A stretch of DNA of 27,246 nt from contig PFMK01000085.1 in the NCBI GenBank assembly GCA_002785215.1, forward strand, positions 4,742 to 31,987. Reading direction: 5' to 3'. The number at the start of each line of letters is the position of its first letter. Position 1 is the stretch's first letter. The notes under the pieces are model-generated. The model ran no database searches. It worked only from the letters and a program-made list of their open reading frames with translations, and was not told where the DNA came from. This document shows, one piece after another, positions 16,475 to 24,834 of the stretch. Both the position numbers and the translations under genes were made by a program. Origin of the DNA: Candidatus Gottesmanbacteria bacterium CG_4_10_14_0_8_um_filter_37_24. Its GTDB lineage: Bacteria > Patescibacteriota > Microgenomatia > 2-02-FULL-39-11.

Positions 16475-17986
16475 TCACTGATTAGTCACGTCAGAATTTG
16501 TATAGTGGATAAGACGATATACTTTTATGGTTGATACCGGCCATTCTCCAACGATCTCTGCTCGTCCAAATCCGGCTATCTCCCATAAGGGATGACCTAA
16601 GGGCTGGCATTTTTTTTCCTCGCATATAACAAGTAATTGTGATGTTACTGATTTTCTATCCGGATCGATAACCGGATTTTCTATTGTAAGCGGCGGATGA
16701 CCCCAAACCTCAAGAAAATACCTATATGCATGATCTGAATTCTGTCCTGTAATAAGAGCAAAATTATAAGGCTTACCGTTAGTTTTATCGTATATAAATT
16801 GACTGATTTCTTTGGTATTTTTTAACATATTGTTTGGAGCAATTCTAAAGGGACTTTTATTAAAACTTGCATAGCTCAGAAATAAAATCAGAATAATTGT
16901 TGCTGCTTTTCCCAATTTATTGAGCTTCCACAGGATGGATACTAAAAAAGCTGTAATTAAAAAAGGAGCGGCAAAAACAGTTCCAAAATAATAATCGTAG
17001 ATTATCCCCCGATAAAATCCGAAAGAGAGAATTGCACCAGAAATCCATAGCAGTATAATTTTCAACGCTGGTAACTTCGTACTGTTTTTATTTCGGATAA
17101 TCCAAAAAGCAATAGTAAATATAGTAATAATAAGAAATAATTTAGTAAGTTCGGCGCTTTCAAGAATAGTCAACCTCCAGAAAATTCTGACAAATACATC
17201 CATGACTGTTTTCATAGATTCTGTTACGCCTGATTCTCCACTGCCTTTTTGCGAAAAAACAAAATGTATTACCGCATTAGTGTTCACAAATCCATGTCGT
17301 ATCTCAAATAATAAAAATGGGGAATAAGCAATAATAAATGCCCCGATAGAAAGTAAAAAATTCTTGAATGGTATTCTGAATTTCATAAATAATAGGGACA
17401 TAACAATAACCGGTATCATCAGAAGAGTCACATAATGAAGCTGTATGTTAATACCAAGAGCAAAAAGAGCCACAATAAGCCATCCCGTCTCTCTTTTAAC
17501 CACGACTTTAAGCAACGCATATATTATCAACAATGAAAAAAACGGGACTACATTTGGATTCCATGAAGACTTGCCATAAATAATCGTAAGAGGTGATATC
17601 GCATATAAATAAGATGAAATATATCCTACCATTGGATTAAAAAATTCACGACCTGTTTTATATAATAAAACCATAGTCATAACCGAGAATAATGCCACCA
17701 TAACCGCAGTACCGGTAGGATCAAGGTTCCACAACAATAAAAAAGGAGCCATCATATAATAATAAACCGGCCCCATATACATGGATCCCACACTCGTCGT
17801 GGGTCCTAAAAGCGTCAATTTATGATCAACAATCATTCTTTTGACTACTAAAACATCCCTGCCCTCATCTCCTAAAAAAGTAAGATATTGATCAATTTTA
17901 TAGAATCTGAGCACGGCCCCTAAAGTCAGGATCAAAATAAATATAATTATTGAAATGATCCGAGTGTAATTTTTTTGATTATTCAT
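16475..17986 (-). CDS. GT-C membrane glycosyltransferase (PMT_2 / GT39-GT83-like)
   Basis: A 503-residue transferase with a first helix at about 8-26, then YLTFLGDEGRDVLVVKRM (34-51), whose D40-E41 fits the GT-C catalytic pair, and GPTTSVGSMYMGPVYYYM (61-78) in place of HPPL. The next segments (FNPMVGYISSYLYAISPLTIIYGKSSWNPN) follow the PMT_2 pattern. About ten helices precede a soluble C-terminal domain of some 110 residues (from about 395), which contains two Cys (CEEKKC). Enzymes of this group use polyprenyl-phosphate sugars on the outer face. It lies directly after the GT2-GtrA fusion gene, so that enzyme may supply its donor. An AGGA motif 15 bases before the ATG is too far for a standard ribosome site. 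Confidence 0.78.
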   Translation of the reverse strand: MNNQKNYTRIISIIIFILILTLGAVLRFYKIDQYLTFLGDEGRDVLVVKRMIVDHKLTLLGPTTSVGSMYMGPVYYYMMAPFLLLWNLDPTGTAVMVALFSVMTMVLLYKTGREFFNPMVGYISSYLYAISPLTIIYGKSSWNPNVVPFFSLLIIYALLKVVVKRETGWLIVALFALGINIQLHYVTLLMIPVIVMSLLFMKFRIPFKNFLLSIGAFIIAYSPFLLFEIRHGFVNTNAVIHFVFSQKGSGESGVTESMKTVMDVFVRIFWRLTILESAELTKLFLIITIFTIAFWIIRNKNSTKLPALKIILLWISGAILSFGFYRGIIYDYYFGTVFAAPFLITAFLVSILWKLNKLGKAATIILILFLSYASFNKSPFRIAPNNMLKNTKEISQFIYDKTNGKPYNFALITGQNSDHAYRYFLEVWGHPPLTIENPVIDPDRKSVTSQLLVICEEKKCQPLGHPLWEIAGFGRAEIVGEWPVSTIKVYRLIHYTNSDVTNQ

Positions 17987-18022
17987 GATATGTGATAAAT
18001 TTCCTATATGTTTGATTTGTGG

Positions 18023-19150
18023 TCATTTATGTGTTTTCCAAATAAAGCGGTTATACATAAAATAGCTGTATGGAATAACAAGAAAGACTATAGATATTAT
18101 CATTAATACAAACCAATACTCACTTCCAAAATATATAGAACCGATCCTGACAAATTCTTTTTGGATAATAATTGATCCAAAAGATACTAGATTGAATTCG
18201 AAAAACTTTTTGATCAGTTTAATCCCGGTAATACGTTTATGGGAGAATGTCCATATATTATTAAAAAAGAAATTTGAAATAATTGCAGATTCTGCACCTA
18301 TTGCCACTGCATTGTCCGGAGTCATTAAAAAGGTAATCCCTATCTTAGCTATAATCGTTTGGATAACAAATCCAACTCCCCCAACGAGAATATATTTAAA
18401 AAGATTCGCATTTCTATCAATTCGAATTAATATTGAACTTTTGATATATTCGAAAATATCTCTTATATAGTACCTATTGAACCCTATTTTTGACTTGCCC
18501 AATTTTCTCTCCTGAAAAGTCACCGGCACTTCAGCAAACTTTGCACCTGTCTTTGACAATTCATATAGTATATGTAACTGAAAAGAAAAACCCGCATTCT
18601 GCATTTTGCCGAGAGGTACCTTATCTAGAAATCCAGAAATCTTTATCGCCTTGAAATTTCCTGCATGGTCCTTGACCTCATGAACACCTGCAACCCACCA
18701 TGCTAAGATTGAATTAGATATATTATGGTTCAATTTTCTGAACCAATTCCATCCGATAATCTTGGATCCGGGTAAATGCCTTGACGCCACTACCACATCG
18801 AAACCTTCTTCTATTTTCTTAGCCAGCTTTGGATAATCATCAGGATTCCATTGGAAATCAGCATCGTTGGGTATCACTACATCTCCTTTTAGATTTGTTA
18901 TTGCATGCTGATAACCCTTTATTAATGCTTTACCTAAGCCTTCTTTTTTTTTGGTGAGTAAATGAAGGTTGTGGTATTTTTGCTTATATTTCTTTACTAT
19001 GCCAGAAGTACCGTCAGGCGACTCATCATCAACAACCAATATTTCGTTTCTCCATTTTGGAAAATGCTTACCGATTTTTTCGATTGCCTCAATCATCTGT
19101 CCGATGTTCTCTTTTTCATTATATGTGGGAATTATGTGAACAATTTTCAT
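18023..19150 (-). CDS. GT2-GtrA fusion: polyprenyl-phosphate mannose synthase-like with flippase domain
   Basis: This 375-residue protein has two domains. Residues 1-245 are a DPM1-like GT-A enzyme: HIIPTYNEKENI (5-16), VVDDESPDGT (39-48), PNDADFQWNPDD (94-105) with the DxD-type metal site, and VASRHLPGS (121-129), with HAGNFKAIK (162-170) downstream. Residues 250-372 are a GtrA domain with four helices and the block FFFNNIWTF (294-302). DPM1-like enzymes make polyprenyl-phosphate mannose or related sugars; GtrA proteins are thought to move polyprenyl-phosphate sugars across the membrane. The fusion would therefore load and deliver the donor to outer-face GT-C enzymes, and the gene is followed by one. 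The ATG has a 4-base ATGA overlap with the UDP-glucuronate decarboxylase gene. A nine-A run encodes K67-K69. Confidence 0.9.
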   Translation of the reverse strand: MKIVHIIPTYNEKENIGQMIEAIEKIGKHFPKWRNEILVVDDESPDGTSGIVKKYKQKYHNLHLLTKKKEGLGKALIKGYQHAITNLKGDVVIPNDADFQWNPDDYPKLAKKIEEGFDVVVASRHLPGSKIIGWNWFRKLNHNISNSILAWWVAGVHEVKDHAGNFKAIKISGFLDKVPLGKMQNAGFSFQLHILYELSKTGAKFAEVPVTFQERKLGKSKIGFNRYYIRDIFEYIKSSILIRIDRNANLFKYILVGGVGFVIQTIIAKIGITFLMTPDNAVAIGAESAIISNFFFNNIWTFSHKRITGIKLIKKFFEFNLVSFGSIIIQKEFVRIGSIYFGSEYWFVLMIISIVFLVIPYSYFMYNRFIWKTHK

Positions 19151-20109
19151 ATTGACTGAAAATAAGCTATTGTTTTGGTCAAGCCATCCAATAGGGATAT
19201 AGTTGGTTTCCAGGATAGAAGATTTTGTGCTTTGGATATATCCGGTTTTCTTCTTTCCGGATCATCCTCCGGTTTTTGATGCCTGGTAAATCCTAATTTC
19301 GGCTTATGCATCAATTTCAGAATAAGCCGTCCTATTTCAATTATTTTCCTTTCCTGAGGATTACCTAAATTAATTACTTCCCCATCTATCCCATCCTTTC
19401 CTACCGCAAGTATTAGTCCTCTTACCAAATCATCTACATAACAAAAAGATCTTGTTTGAAGTCCGTCTCCATACAACGTAAGCGGCTTGTTGACAATTGC
19501 CTGGTTGATAAAATTAGATACTACTCTCCCATCATCAGGTTCCATCCGGGGTCCGTAGGTGTTGAATATCCGAATAACTCTTGATTTCATTTGATATTTT
19601 CTAAAATATTCCATAGTCAATGATTCGGCAAACCTCTTACTTTCGTCATAGCATGCTCTTATACCGATTGGATTAACATTTCCATAATATTTTTCACTCT
19701 GCGGATGGACAAGAGGGTTTCCGTATACCTCAGATGTTGATGCCAGCAAAAATGTGGCATCATTATTCCTAGCTATCTTGAGCATATTATTGGTACCTAT
19801 GGAATTAACAAGAAGGGTGGGAATCGAATATTTTTGATATTGAGGCGGACTAGCGGGAGAAGCCAGATGAAATATATATTTAACTCCTGATATTTTTTTA
19901 ATGATATCGGACGTTAAAGGTTCGATCAAATCATATTCTATCAATTCAAAATTACGATTATTTTTAAGATGCGCAACATTATTTCTATTTCCCGTAAGGA
20001 AATTGTCTATACATATTACTTTATGCCCTTTTTTTATCAGGGAATCTGACAAGTGTGAACCGATAAATCCCGCTCCACCGGTTACTAGACATTTTACTTG
20101 AATGTTCAT
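19147..20109 (-). CDS. uxs: UDP-glucuronate decarboxylase (UDP-xylose synthase)
   Basis: A 320-residue extended SDR that oxidises and decarboxylates UDP-glucuronate to UDP-xylose. Motifs are those of the family: GGAGFIGSH (11-19), HLASPASPPQYQ (81-92), TSEVYGNPLVHPQSE (125-139), Y154-x3-K158, and FNTYGPRMEPDDGRVVSNF (182-200). HLASPASPP and the GRVVSNF block separate UXS from RmlB and GalE relatives. Length is normal for the soluble bacterial form. The gene for UDP-glucose 6-dehydrogenase, which makes its substrate, lies two genes upstream, so a UDP-glucose to UDP-xylose route is encoded here. It is coupled by ATGA to the GT2-GtrA gene, which might use a pentose-related donor. An out-of-frame ATG lies 10 bases upstream; no clear ribosome site. 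Confidence 0.9.
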   Translation of the reverse strand: MNIQVKCLVTGGAGFIGSHLSDSLIKKGHKVICIDNFLTGNRNNVAHLKNNRNFELIEYDLIEPLTSDIIKKISGVKYIFHLASPASPPQYQKYSIPTLLVNSIGTNNMLKIARNNDATFLLASTSEVYGNPLVHPQSEKYYGNVNPIGIRACYDESKRFAESLTMEYFRKYQMKSRVIRIFNTYGPRMEPDDGRVVSNFINQAIVNKPLTLYGDGLQTRSFCYVDDLVRGLILAVGKDGIDGEVINLGNPQERKIIEIGRLILKLMHKPKLGFTRHQKPEDDPERRKPDISKAQNLLSWKPTISLLDGLTKTIAYFQSI

Positions 20110-20146
20110 TTTTTTTCATTTCAAACCGTAAACCCTGGCTGATAGA

Positions 20147-21115
20147 TTAAACTCTTTCTCTCCAATAATTTAACAGATCTTCCAGTGTTTTCTTAAAGGA
20201 AATTTTGGGCTCCCATCCGGTAATTCTCTTGTATTTTGAGGCATCTCCTATTAGTACCTCTACATCGGACGGACGCATACGGGTAGGATCGGCTTCAACT
20301 TTTATCTTTATCTTGCTCATAGATAGCAATATGTCAAGAACGTCCTTTATTTTCCATGTTGTACCCGTGGCAATATTATAGACCTCACCCGGTTCACATT
20401 TTTGCACAGATAAATAATATGCTCTTACCATATCTCTTACATCCGTATAATCTCTTTTTGCCTCTAAATTCCCTACGTATACCACCGGTTTAATTTTCCC
20501 TTTTTCTATCTCTGCTATTTGTCTTGCGAAAGTTGACTCTGAAAAGACATCTCCCCTACGGGGTCCTGTATGATTAAAACCTCTGGTTCTGATTATTTTT
20601 AATCCATAACTTTCAAAATACTGATAACCTAAGTAGTCCATTGCCAATTTAGATACTGCATATGGTGATAACGGCCTCAATGGGTTTGTCTCTTTTATAG
20701 GAAGTTCTGAAGGCAATACTTTCCCGTACTCTTCTGATGAACAGGCTATCTGAATCACAATATTGGGATCTGTTTTTCTTACAGCCTCAAAAAGATGCAC
20801 TGTCCCTGTAATGTTCACTTCCAATGTATTTGCCGGAGAAGCCCAAGACGACTGCACATATGATTGAGCTGCCAGATGGAAAATATAATTTGGCCTTACA
20901 TTATCTACCACTTGATATAAAGAATGAGCATCCAGAAGGTCTGCTTCATACAAATGGATTTTATCTTTTATGTCATCTATATTATCGCTCTTCGAACGCC
21001 ATCTTTGTATTCCGTGTACCTCGACGTTTTCTTTAAGAAGCAGTTCCGCTAAATGGCTCCCTGCAAAACCTGTTATTCCGGTAATTAATGCCTTTTTTTT
21101 AGTTACGTTTTTCAT
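20147..21115 (-). CDS. GDP-mannose 4,6-dehydratase / GDP-4-keto-6-deoxymannose reductase family SDR
   Basis: A 322-residue extended SDR from the ATG at 21115, which has a strong Shine-Dalgarno site GGGAGGT (21128-21122) at 7 bases; an in-frame TTG at 21130 lies before that site and is rejected. Motifs are GITGFAGSH (13-21), HLAAQSYVQSSW (80-91), SSEEYG (126-131), Y152-x3-K156, RGFNHTGPRRGDVF (178-191), RDYTDVRDMVRAYY (221-234) and DPTRMRPSDVEVLIGD (276-291). PRRG and SSEEYG recall GDP-mannose 4,6-dehydratase; FNHTGP, FARQIA and RPSDV recall the reductase RMD, which makes GDP-D-rhamnose. I cannot separate the two with certainty. If it is one of them the partner enzyme must be elsewhere. It sits between ugd and uxs. 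Confidence 0.8.
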   Translation of the reverse strand: MKNVTKKKALITGITGFAGSHLAELLLKENVEVHGIQRWRSKSDNIDDIKDKIHLYEADLLDAHSLYQVVDNVRPNYIFHLAAQSYVQSSWASPANTLEVNITGTVHLFEAVRKTDPNIVIQIACSSEEYGKVLPSELPIKETNPLRPLSPYAVSKLAMDYLGYQYFESYGLKIIRTRGFNHTGPRRGDVFSESTFARQIAEIEKGKIKPVVYVGNLEAKRDYTDVRDMVRAYYLSVQKCEPGEVYNIATGTTWKIKDVLDILLSMSKIKIKVEADPTRMRPSDVEVLIGDASKYKRITGWEPKISFKKTLEDLLNYWRERV

Positions 21116-21130
21116 ATATTTACCTCCCAA

Positions 21131-22423
21131 TTATTCCCTCCCTATGCCTTTATAAATGAACCCTAAATTTTTTATTTTCTGAGGATCATACATATTCCTA
21201 CCATCAAACAGATAATTACCTTTCATTAGTCTTTTTATCTTTGAAAGGTCAATTTGTTTAAACTCATTCCATTCAGTTAACACTATCAACGCGTCGGCAT
21301 CCTCCACTGCTTTCATAGGGCTATCGCAAAATACTACACCGCTTATCTTTTTTGACGCGTTTTCTATAGCTATGGGATCAAAAGCCTTAATCTTAGCCCC
21401 TTTAGATTTAAGAGCGGCAATTATTTCTATAGAAGGTGCTTCTCTCATGTCATCGGTATTTGGTTTGAATGACAGGCCCCATACAGCTAACGTCTTTCCT
21501 TTTATTTTTTTTAAGGTTTTGACGATTTTATCAACAAATCTTTCTCTGGCTTCCCGATTGACTTTATACACGGATTTTAACAATTCAAAATTGTATCCAT
21601 TTTTTTTGGATATTGCAATTAATGCTTTTACATCTTTCGGAAAACAACTGCCTCCAAAACCGACACCAGGATATAAAAAGCTTCTCCCGAGTCTCCTGTC
21701 AAGACCTACACCGTTTAAAACAACTTCAACATCTGCGCCAACCGCATCGCATATAAAAGACATCGCATTCGCAAAAGAGATTTTTGTGGAAAGAAGCGAA
21801 TTGGAAGCGTATTTAATCATTTCAGCACTTTCAATCGTAGTTACGACTCTTGCGCCGTTTATGGATTTATGCAAGTCTAAAAGCAGTTCTTCCGCTCTCT
21901 TACTGTCTACCCCAATCACAATCCTGTCCGGATTAAGAGTATCAGACAATGCGCTTCCTTCCCGTAAGAATTCAGGACAAGAAGCTATATCAAAATTTGC
22001 TTTTTTACCGATACCTTCTTTCACAATTTTTGCTACTTGTCTGTTCGTACCAACCGGTACGGTACTTTTGGTTACTACTACAGTATAATTCTTCAGATTT
22101 TTACTGATTTCTTTTGCAGCCAAATAAACTGCTGACAAATCTGCTTCTCCTGTTTCTTTTGACGGTGTTCCAACACATATAAATATTATGGACGCGCCGG
22201 GTATAGCATCTGAATAATTCAGGGTAAATTTCAATCTGCCTGCGCTCAAATTACGCTTTACCGTTTCCTCAAGGCCAGGTTCATAAAAAGGCATTACCCC
22301 TTTCTTAAGTTTCTCTATTTTTTCAGGAGTTCTGCCCACCACCCATACCGTATTACCCAAATCAGAAAAAACAGCCGCTGATACTAACCCAACATATCCG
22401 TGACCTATTACAGAAATTGTCAT
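21131..22423 (-). CDS. ugd: UDP-glucose 6-dehydrogenase
   Basis: This 430-residue enzyme oxidises UDP-glucose twice with NAD+ to UDP-glucuronate. The N-terminal Rossmann motif GHGYVG is at 7-12, CVGTPSKETGEADLS at 83-97, SCPEFLREGSA at 148-158, K204 in the EMIKYASN block (201-208), and the catalytic C260 in GFGGSCFPKD (255-264). The C-terminal NAD domain starts near 312 (KTLAVWGLSFKPNTDDMREAPS). Length and order are those of the bacterial UDP-glucose dehydrogenase family; GDP-mannose or UDP-ManNAc dehydrogenases are close relatives, but the uxs gene two positions downstream favours UDP-glucose. There is no clear Shine-Dalgarno site. The 18-base gap to rmlD indicates one transcript. Confidence 0.93.
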   Translation of the reverse strand: MTISVIGHGYVGLVSAAVFSDLGNTVWVVGRTPEKIEKLKKGVMPFYEPGLEETVKRNLSAGRLKFTLNYSDAIPGASIIFICVGTPSKETGEADLSAVYLAAKEISKNLKNYTVVVTKSTVPVGTNRQVAKIVKEGIGKKANFDIASCPEFLREGSALSDTLNPDRIVIGVDSKRAEELLLDLHKSINGARVVTTIESAEMIKYASNSLLSTKISFANAMSFICDAVGADVEVVLNGVGLDRRLGRSFLYPGVGFGGSCFPKDVKALIAISKKNGYNFELLKSVYKVNREARERFVDKIVKTLKKIKGKTLAVWGLSFKPNTDDMREAPSIEIIAALKSKGAKIKAFDPIAIENASKKISGVVFCDSPMKAVEDADALIVLTEWNEFKQIDLSKIKRLMKGNYLFDGRNMYDPQKIKNLGFIYKGIGRE

Positions 22424-22441
22424 AACGCAAATATATAATTA

Positions 22442-23320
22442 TTAATAAGCTGTTTCCAATTGGTCTTTTACGGTTCGCAAACCTTCATCAAATGTTTTCA
22501 TTGTTAAACCTAATTTGGATATTTTATCATTTTTTAATGATAACTTAAAAGGACGAAATGCTCTGTTTTTAAAATAGGCTTGTCTTGTCACTGCCTCAAT
22601 GTCCGGTTTATAAGAAAATAAATCAGCAATCTTTCTTACCGCATCATAGACTGTCAGACTTTGACTGCCTACTACATGATAAATACCCTGATTATTACTA
22701 TTTATGAAAAATCTTAAAGCATTGGCTATATCATCAATAAACGTAGGTGTAAAAATGTGATCAGTCAAACCAGATATTCTTTTTTTACTTTTTATATTCT
22801 CCAAAATTCTGCGTACGAAATCTTTTTTTTCCTGAAAGTACGCTCTGTATGGATATGCAATTCTGATAATTAAATAATCCACACTTGAATCTTGGATGAT
22901 TTTTTCCCCTTCAAACTTCGTGTAACCATACCAGTTTACCGGATTTGGAGAGTCATCTTCATCATATGTGTCTTTTGTTCCGTCGAAGACAAAATCGGTC
23001 GAAATATAGATAATTTTTTTGCCAGTTTTTTTCGCTGCACTTACTACATTTTCTGTACCTACAACATTCACCAACCAACATTTTCCATCTTCTCCAAGAA
23101 TTTTTTCATCTTCGCAAGCGTCCACTTCTGTCTTTGCGGCCATATGAATTATTGTCTTTGCCTGTGTAGATTCAATATGACTTAACACATCGTCATAATT
23201 TGTGATATCTATTCCCGTGGTGTAGCTTAAATCCGTAAATTCAAATTCATCACATAATAATTCTCTTATTCTTGTCCCGACTAAACCTGACATTCCCGTA
23301 GCAAGCACATGTGTATTCAT
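22442..23320 (-). CDS. rmlD: dTDP-4-dehydrorhamnose reductase (RmlD)
   Basis: A 292-residue SDR from the ATG at 23320; the longer frame to 23404 would run 88 bases into rmlB, whereas the ATG at 23320 gives the usual 4-base ATGA overlap and starts right before the Rossmann strand. Motifs are ATGMSGLVG (7-15), MAAKTEVDACE (60-70), ISTDFVFDG (106-114) and Y131-x3-K135. It reduces dTDP-4-keto-L-rhamnose with NAD(P)H to dTDP-L-rhamnose, the last step of the pathway. The Rossmann motif has GMSGLVG where many RmlD have GxxGQLG, and the C-terminal half is less typical, so a related reductase with another stereochemical outcome is possible. It lies last in the order rmlA-rmlC-rmlB-rmlD. Confidence 0.85.
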   Translation of the reverse strand: MNTHVLATGMSGLVGTRIRELLCDEFEFTDLSYTTGIDITNYDDVLSHIESTQAKTIIHMAAKTEVDACEDEKILGEDGKCWLVNVVGTENVVSAAKKTGKKIIYISTDFVFDGTKDTYDEDDSPNPVNWYGYTKFEGEKIIQDSSVDYLIIRIAYPYRAYFQEKKDFVRRILENIKSKKRISGLTDHIFTPTFIDDIANALRFFINSNNQGIYHVVGSQSLTVYDAVRKIADLFSYKPDIEAVTRQAYFKNRAFRPFKLSLKNDKISKLGLTMKTFDEGLRTVKDQLETAY

Positions 23321-24330
23321 ATTCCTTGATACTGATTTTGATAATATTTTAGATAATCCCCCTGTTTCAGTTTTTTCCACCATTTTGAATTTCGTCTGTA
23401 CCATTCAACAGTAGAATAAACCCAGGCGTCAAAATTATGAAGAGGCTTCCATCCAAGCTCGTTTTGTATCTTCTTGTAATTGACGGCGTATTTCCTGTCA
23501 TGACCAGGCCTGTCTTTTACGAACTTTACCCATGTCTTATCCTTACCTAATATTTCCAAGATCTTCATAACCACGTCAAGATTGGTTATTTCAGTGTTAC
23601 ATCCGCCCACGCAGTACGTCCGGCCAGGTTTCCCCATTGTCAATACCCGGTCAATTGCGGCACAGTGATCCTCTACATATAACCAGTCTCTGATGTTTTG
23701 ACCATCTCCGTATACAGGAACTTTTTTTTCCTCAAGAATATTTGTAATTGTCAATGGTATCAATTTCTCAGGGTATTGATATGGACCGTAATTGTTTGAA
23801 CAATTAGTAATTGATGCCGGTAAGCCATATGTTTGAAAATAAGCTCTAACCAGATGATCCGAAGCAGCCTTACTGGCAGAATATGGACTGTTGGGATTAT
23901 ATGGAGTTTCTTCATTAAACTTATCCTTGCTGTTTAAATCCAACGAACCAAAAACTTCATCTGTGGATATATGATGAAAACGTTTGATTTTATGGCGAAC
24001 TGAAGCTTCCAGAAGAATATGAGTCCCGACAACATTAGTACTGACAAATTCAGAAGGAGAAGATATTGATCTGTCTACATGGCTCTCTGCGGCAAAATGG
24101 ACAACAATATCAATCCCATCCATCACACTATCAACCAGTTTAGCATCACAAATATCACCTTTTACAAAAGAATAGTTAGGGAAGCTTGAGATTGTTGTCA
24201 GATTTTCCAGATTTCCTGCGTAAGTCAGCTTATCCAGGTTGATAATTTTGTCTTTCGGATAGTTCCTAAACCAATATAAAATAAAATTACTGCCTATAAA
24301 TCCTGCACCACCAGTTATTAATAGTTTCAT
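23317..24330 (-). CDS. rmlB: dTDP-glucose 4,6-dehydratase (RmlB)
   Basis: This 337-residue extended SDR converts dTDP-glucose to dTDP-4-keto-6-deoxyglucose. GGAGFIGSN is at 7-15, FAAESHVDRSI at 79-89, the catalytic STDEVFG at 122-128 (T, D and E of the family), Y150-x3-K154, and the substrate block NCSNNYGPYQYPEKLIP at 176-192. DGQNIRDWLYVEDHC and a PGHDRKYA block follow. Every marker of RmlB is present and the length is standard. It stands between rmlC and rmlD, and the ATGA overlap with rmlD couples their translation. The 42-base gap to rmlC contains no visible ribosome site. Confidence 0.96.
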   Translation of the reverse strand: MKLLITGGAGFIGSNFILYWFRNYPKDKIINLDKLTYAGNLENLTTISSFPNYSFVKGDICDAKLVDSVMDGIDIVVHFAAESHVDRSISSPSEFVSTNVVGTHILLEASVRHKIKRFHHISTDEVFGSLDLNSKDKFNEETPYNPNSPYSASKAASDHLVRAYFQTYGLPASITNCSNNYGPYQYPEKLIPLTITNILEEKKVPVYGDGQNIRDWLYVEDHCAAIDRVLTMGKPGRTYCVGGCNTEITNLDVVMKILEILGKDKTWVKFVKDRPGHDRKYAVNYKKIQNELGWKPLHNFDAWVYSTVEWYRRNSKWWKKLKQGDYLKYYQNQYQGI

Positions 24331-24372
24331 GTTCTTATTTCTTAATTCTAATCAATTTATTAAATATATTTA

Positions 24373-24834
24373 TTATTGAAGAGGTATATTTATCCAGTCA
24401 TATCCAATATTCTTATCATCGTAAGGAATACGGCCTTCTTCATCCGGATTAAAAATTTTGGAGGTTACGTAAAATAATTCAGCCGGTCCTTTTGTCACTT
24501 TACAGCCATGAGCTACTCCCGGCGGGATTTTCAGAACAATATTAACCCCTGACTCTCCCATCTCAAATTCGTTTAGCTTCCCATAAGTTTCTGAGTCTTT
24601 CCTGCTGTCATATAAAGCTACCCTCAAATGACCTTTGGCCACATACCACCAGTCACATTGGGTTTTGTGCACGTGCCATGCCTTTATAACGCCAGGATAC
24701 ATGTATGAATGTGACAGTTGACCAAATCCTTCTTGAAAAAAATCATCCGATACCCTTATCAGTTCTTCAAAAAAACCCCTCTCATCCTTATTCCTTATAA
24801 GCTTTTTTACGAATACTCCTTTTAATAATTCCAT
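24373..24834 (-). CDS. rmlC: dTDP-4-dehydrorhamnose 3,5-epimerase-like cupin (RmlC variant)
   Basis: A 153-residue RmlC-family cupin, shorter than the usual 175-185. It keeps DERGFFEELIR (17-27), the catalytic His in VIKAWHVHKTQ (49-59, H54), IPPGVAHGCKV (103-113) and EEGRIPYDD (132-140). Position in the operon between rmlA and rmlB supports dTDP-4-keto-6-deoxyglucose 3,5-epimerisation. Two residues are odd: Lys51 stands where canonical RmlC has Arg in RGLH, and F128 in SKIFNP stands at the position of the catalytic Tyr of SAPYNP/NYYSP in known enzymes. This may change which carbons are epimerised. The ATG is preceded by AAAGGAGT, but 17 bases away, and a 16-base repeat of that region recurs inside the first codons. 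Confidence 0.85.
   Translation of the reverse strand: MELLKGVFVKKLIRNKDERGFFEELIRVSDDFFQEGFGQLSHSYMYPGVIKAWHVHKTQCDWWYVAKGHLRVALYDSRKDSETYGKLNEFEMGESGVNIVLKIPPGVAHGCKVTKGPAELFYVTSKIFNPDEEGRIPYDDKNIGYDWINIPLQ

Noticed and set aside
21372..22088. 238-codon open frame on the plus strand inside ugd
   Set aside because: It is antisense to a gene with every Ugd motif, has a low-complexity Leu/Ser/Pro-rich translation and no ribosome site; a frame shadow.
22892..23185. 97-codon plus-strand frame opposite rmlD
   Set aside because: Antisense to the SDR motifs of RmlD; Phe- and Cys-rich translation without family features.
23321..23404. Longer start for rmlD (28 extra residues)
   Set aside because: The extension overlaps the rmlB C-terminus and precedes the Rossmann strand with unrelated residues; the ATG at 23320 gives a 4-base ATGA overlap seen at several other junctions.
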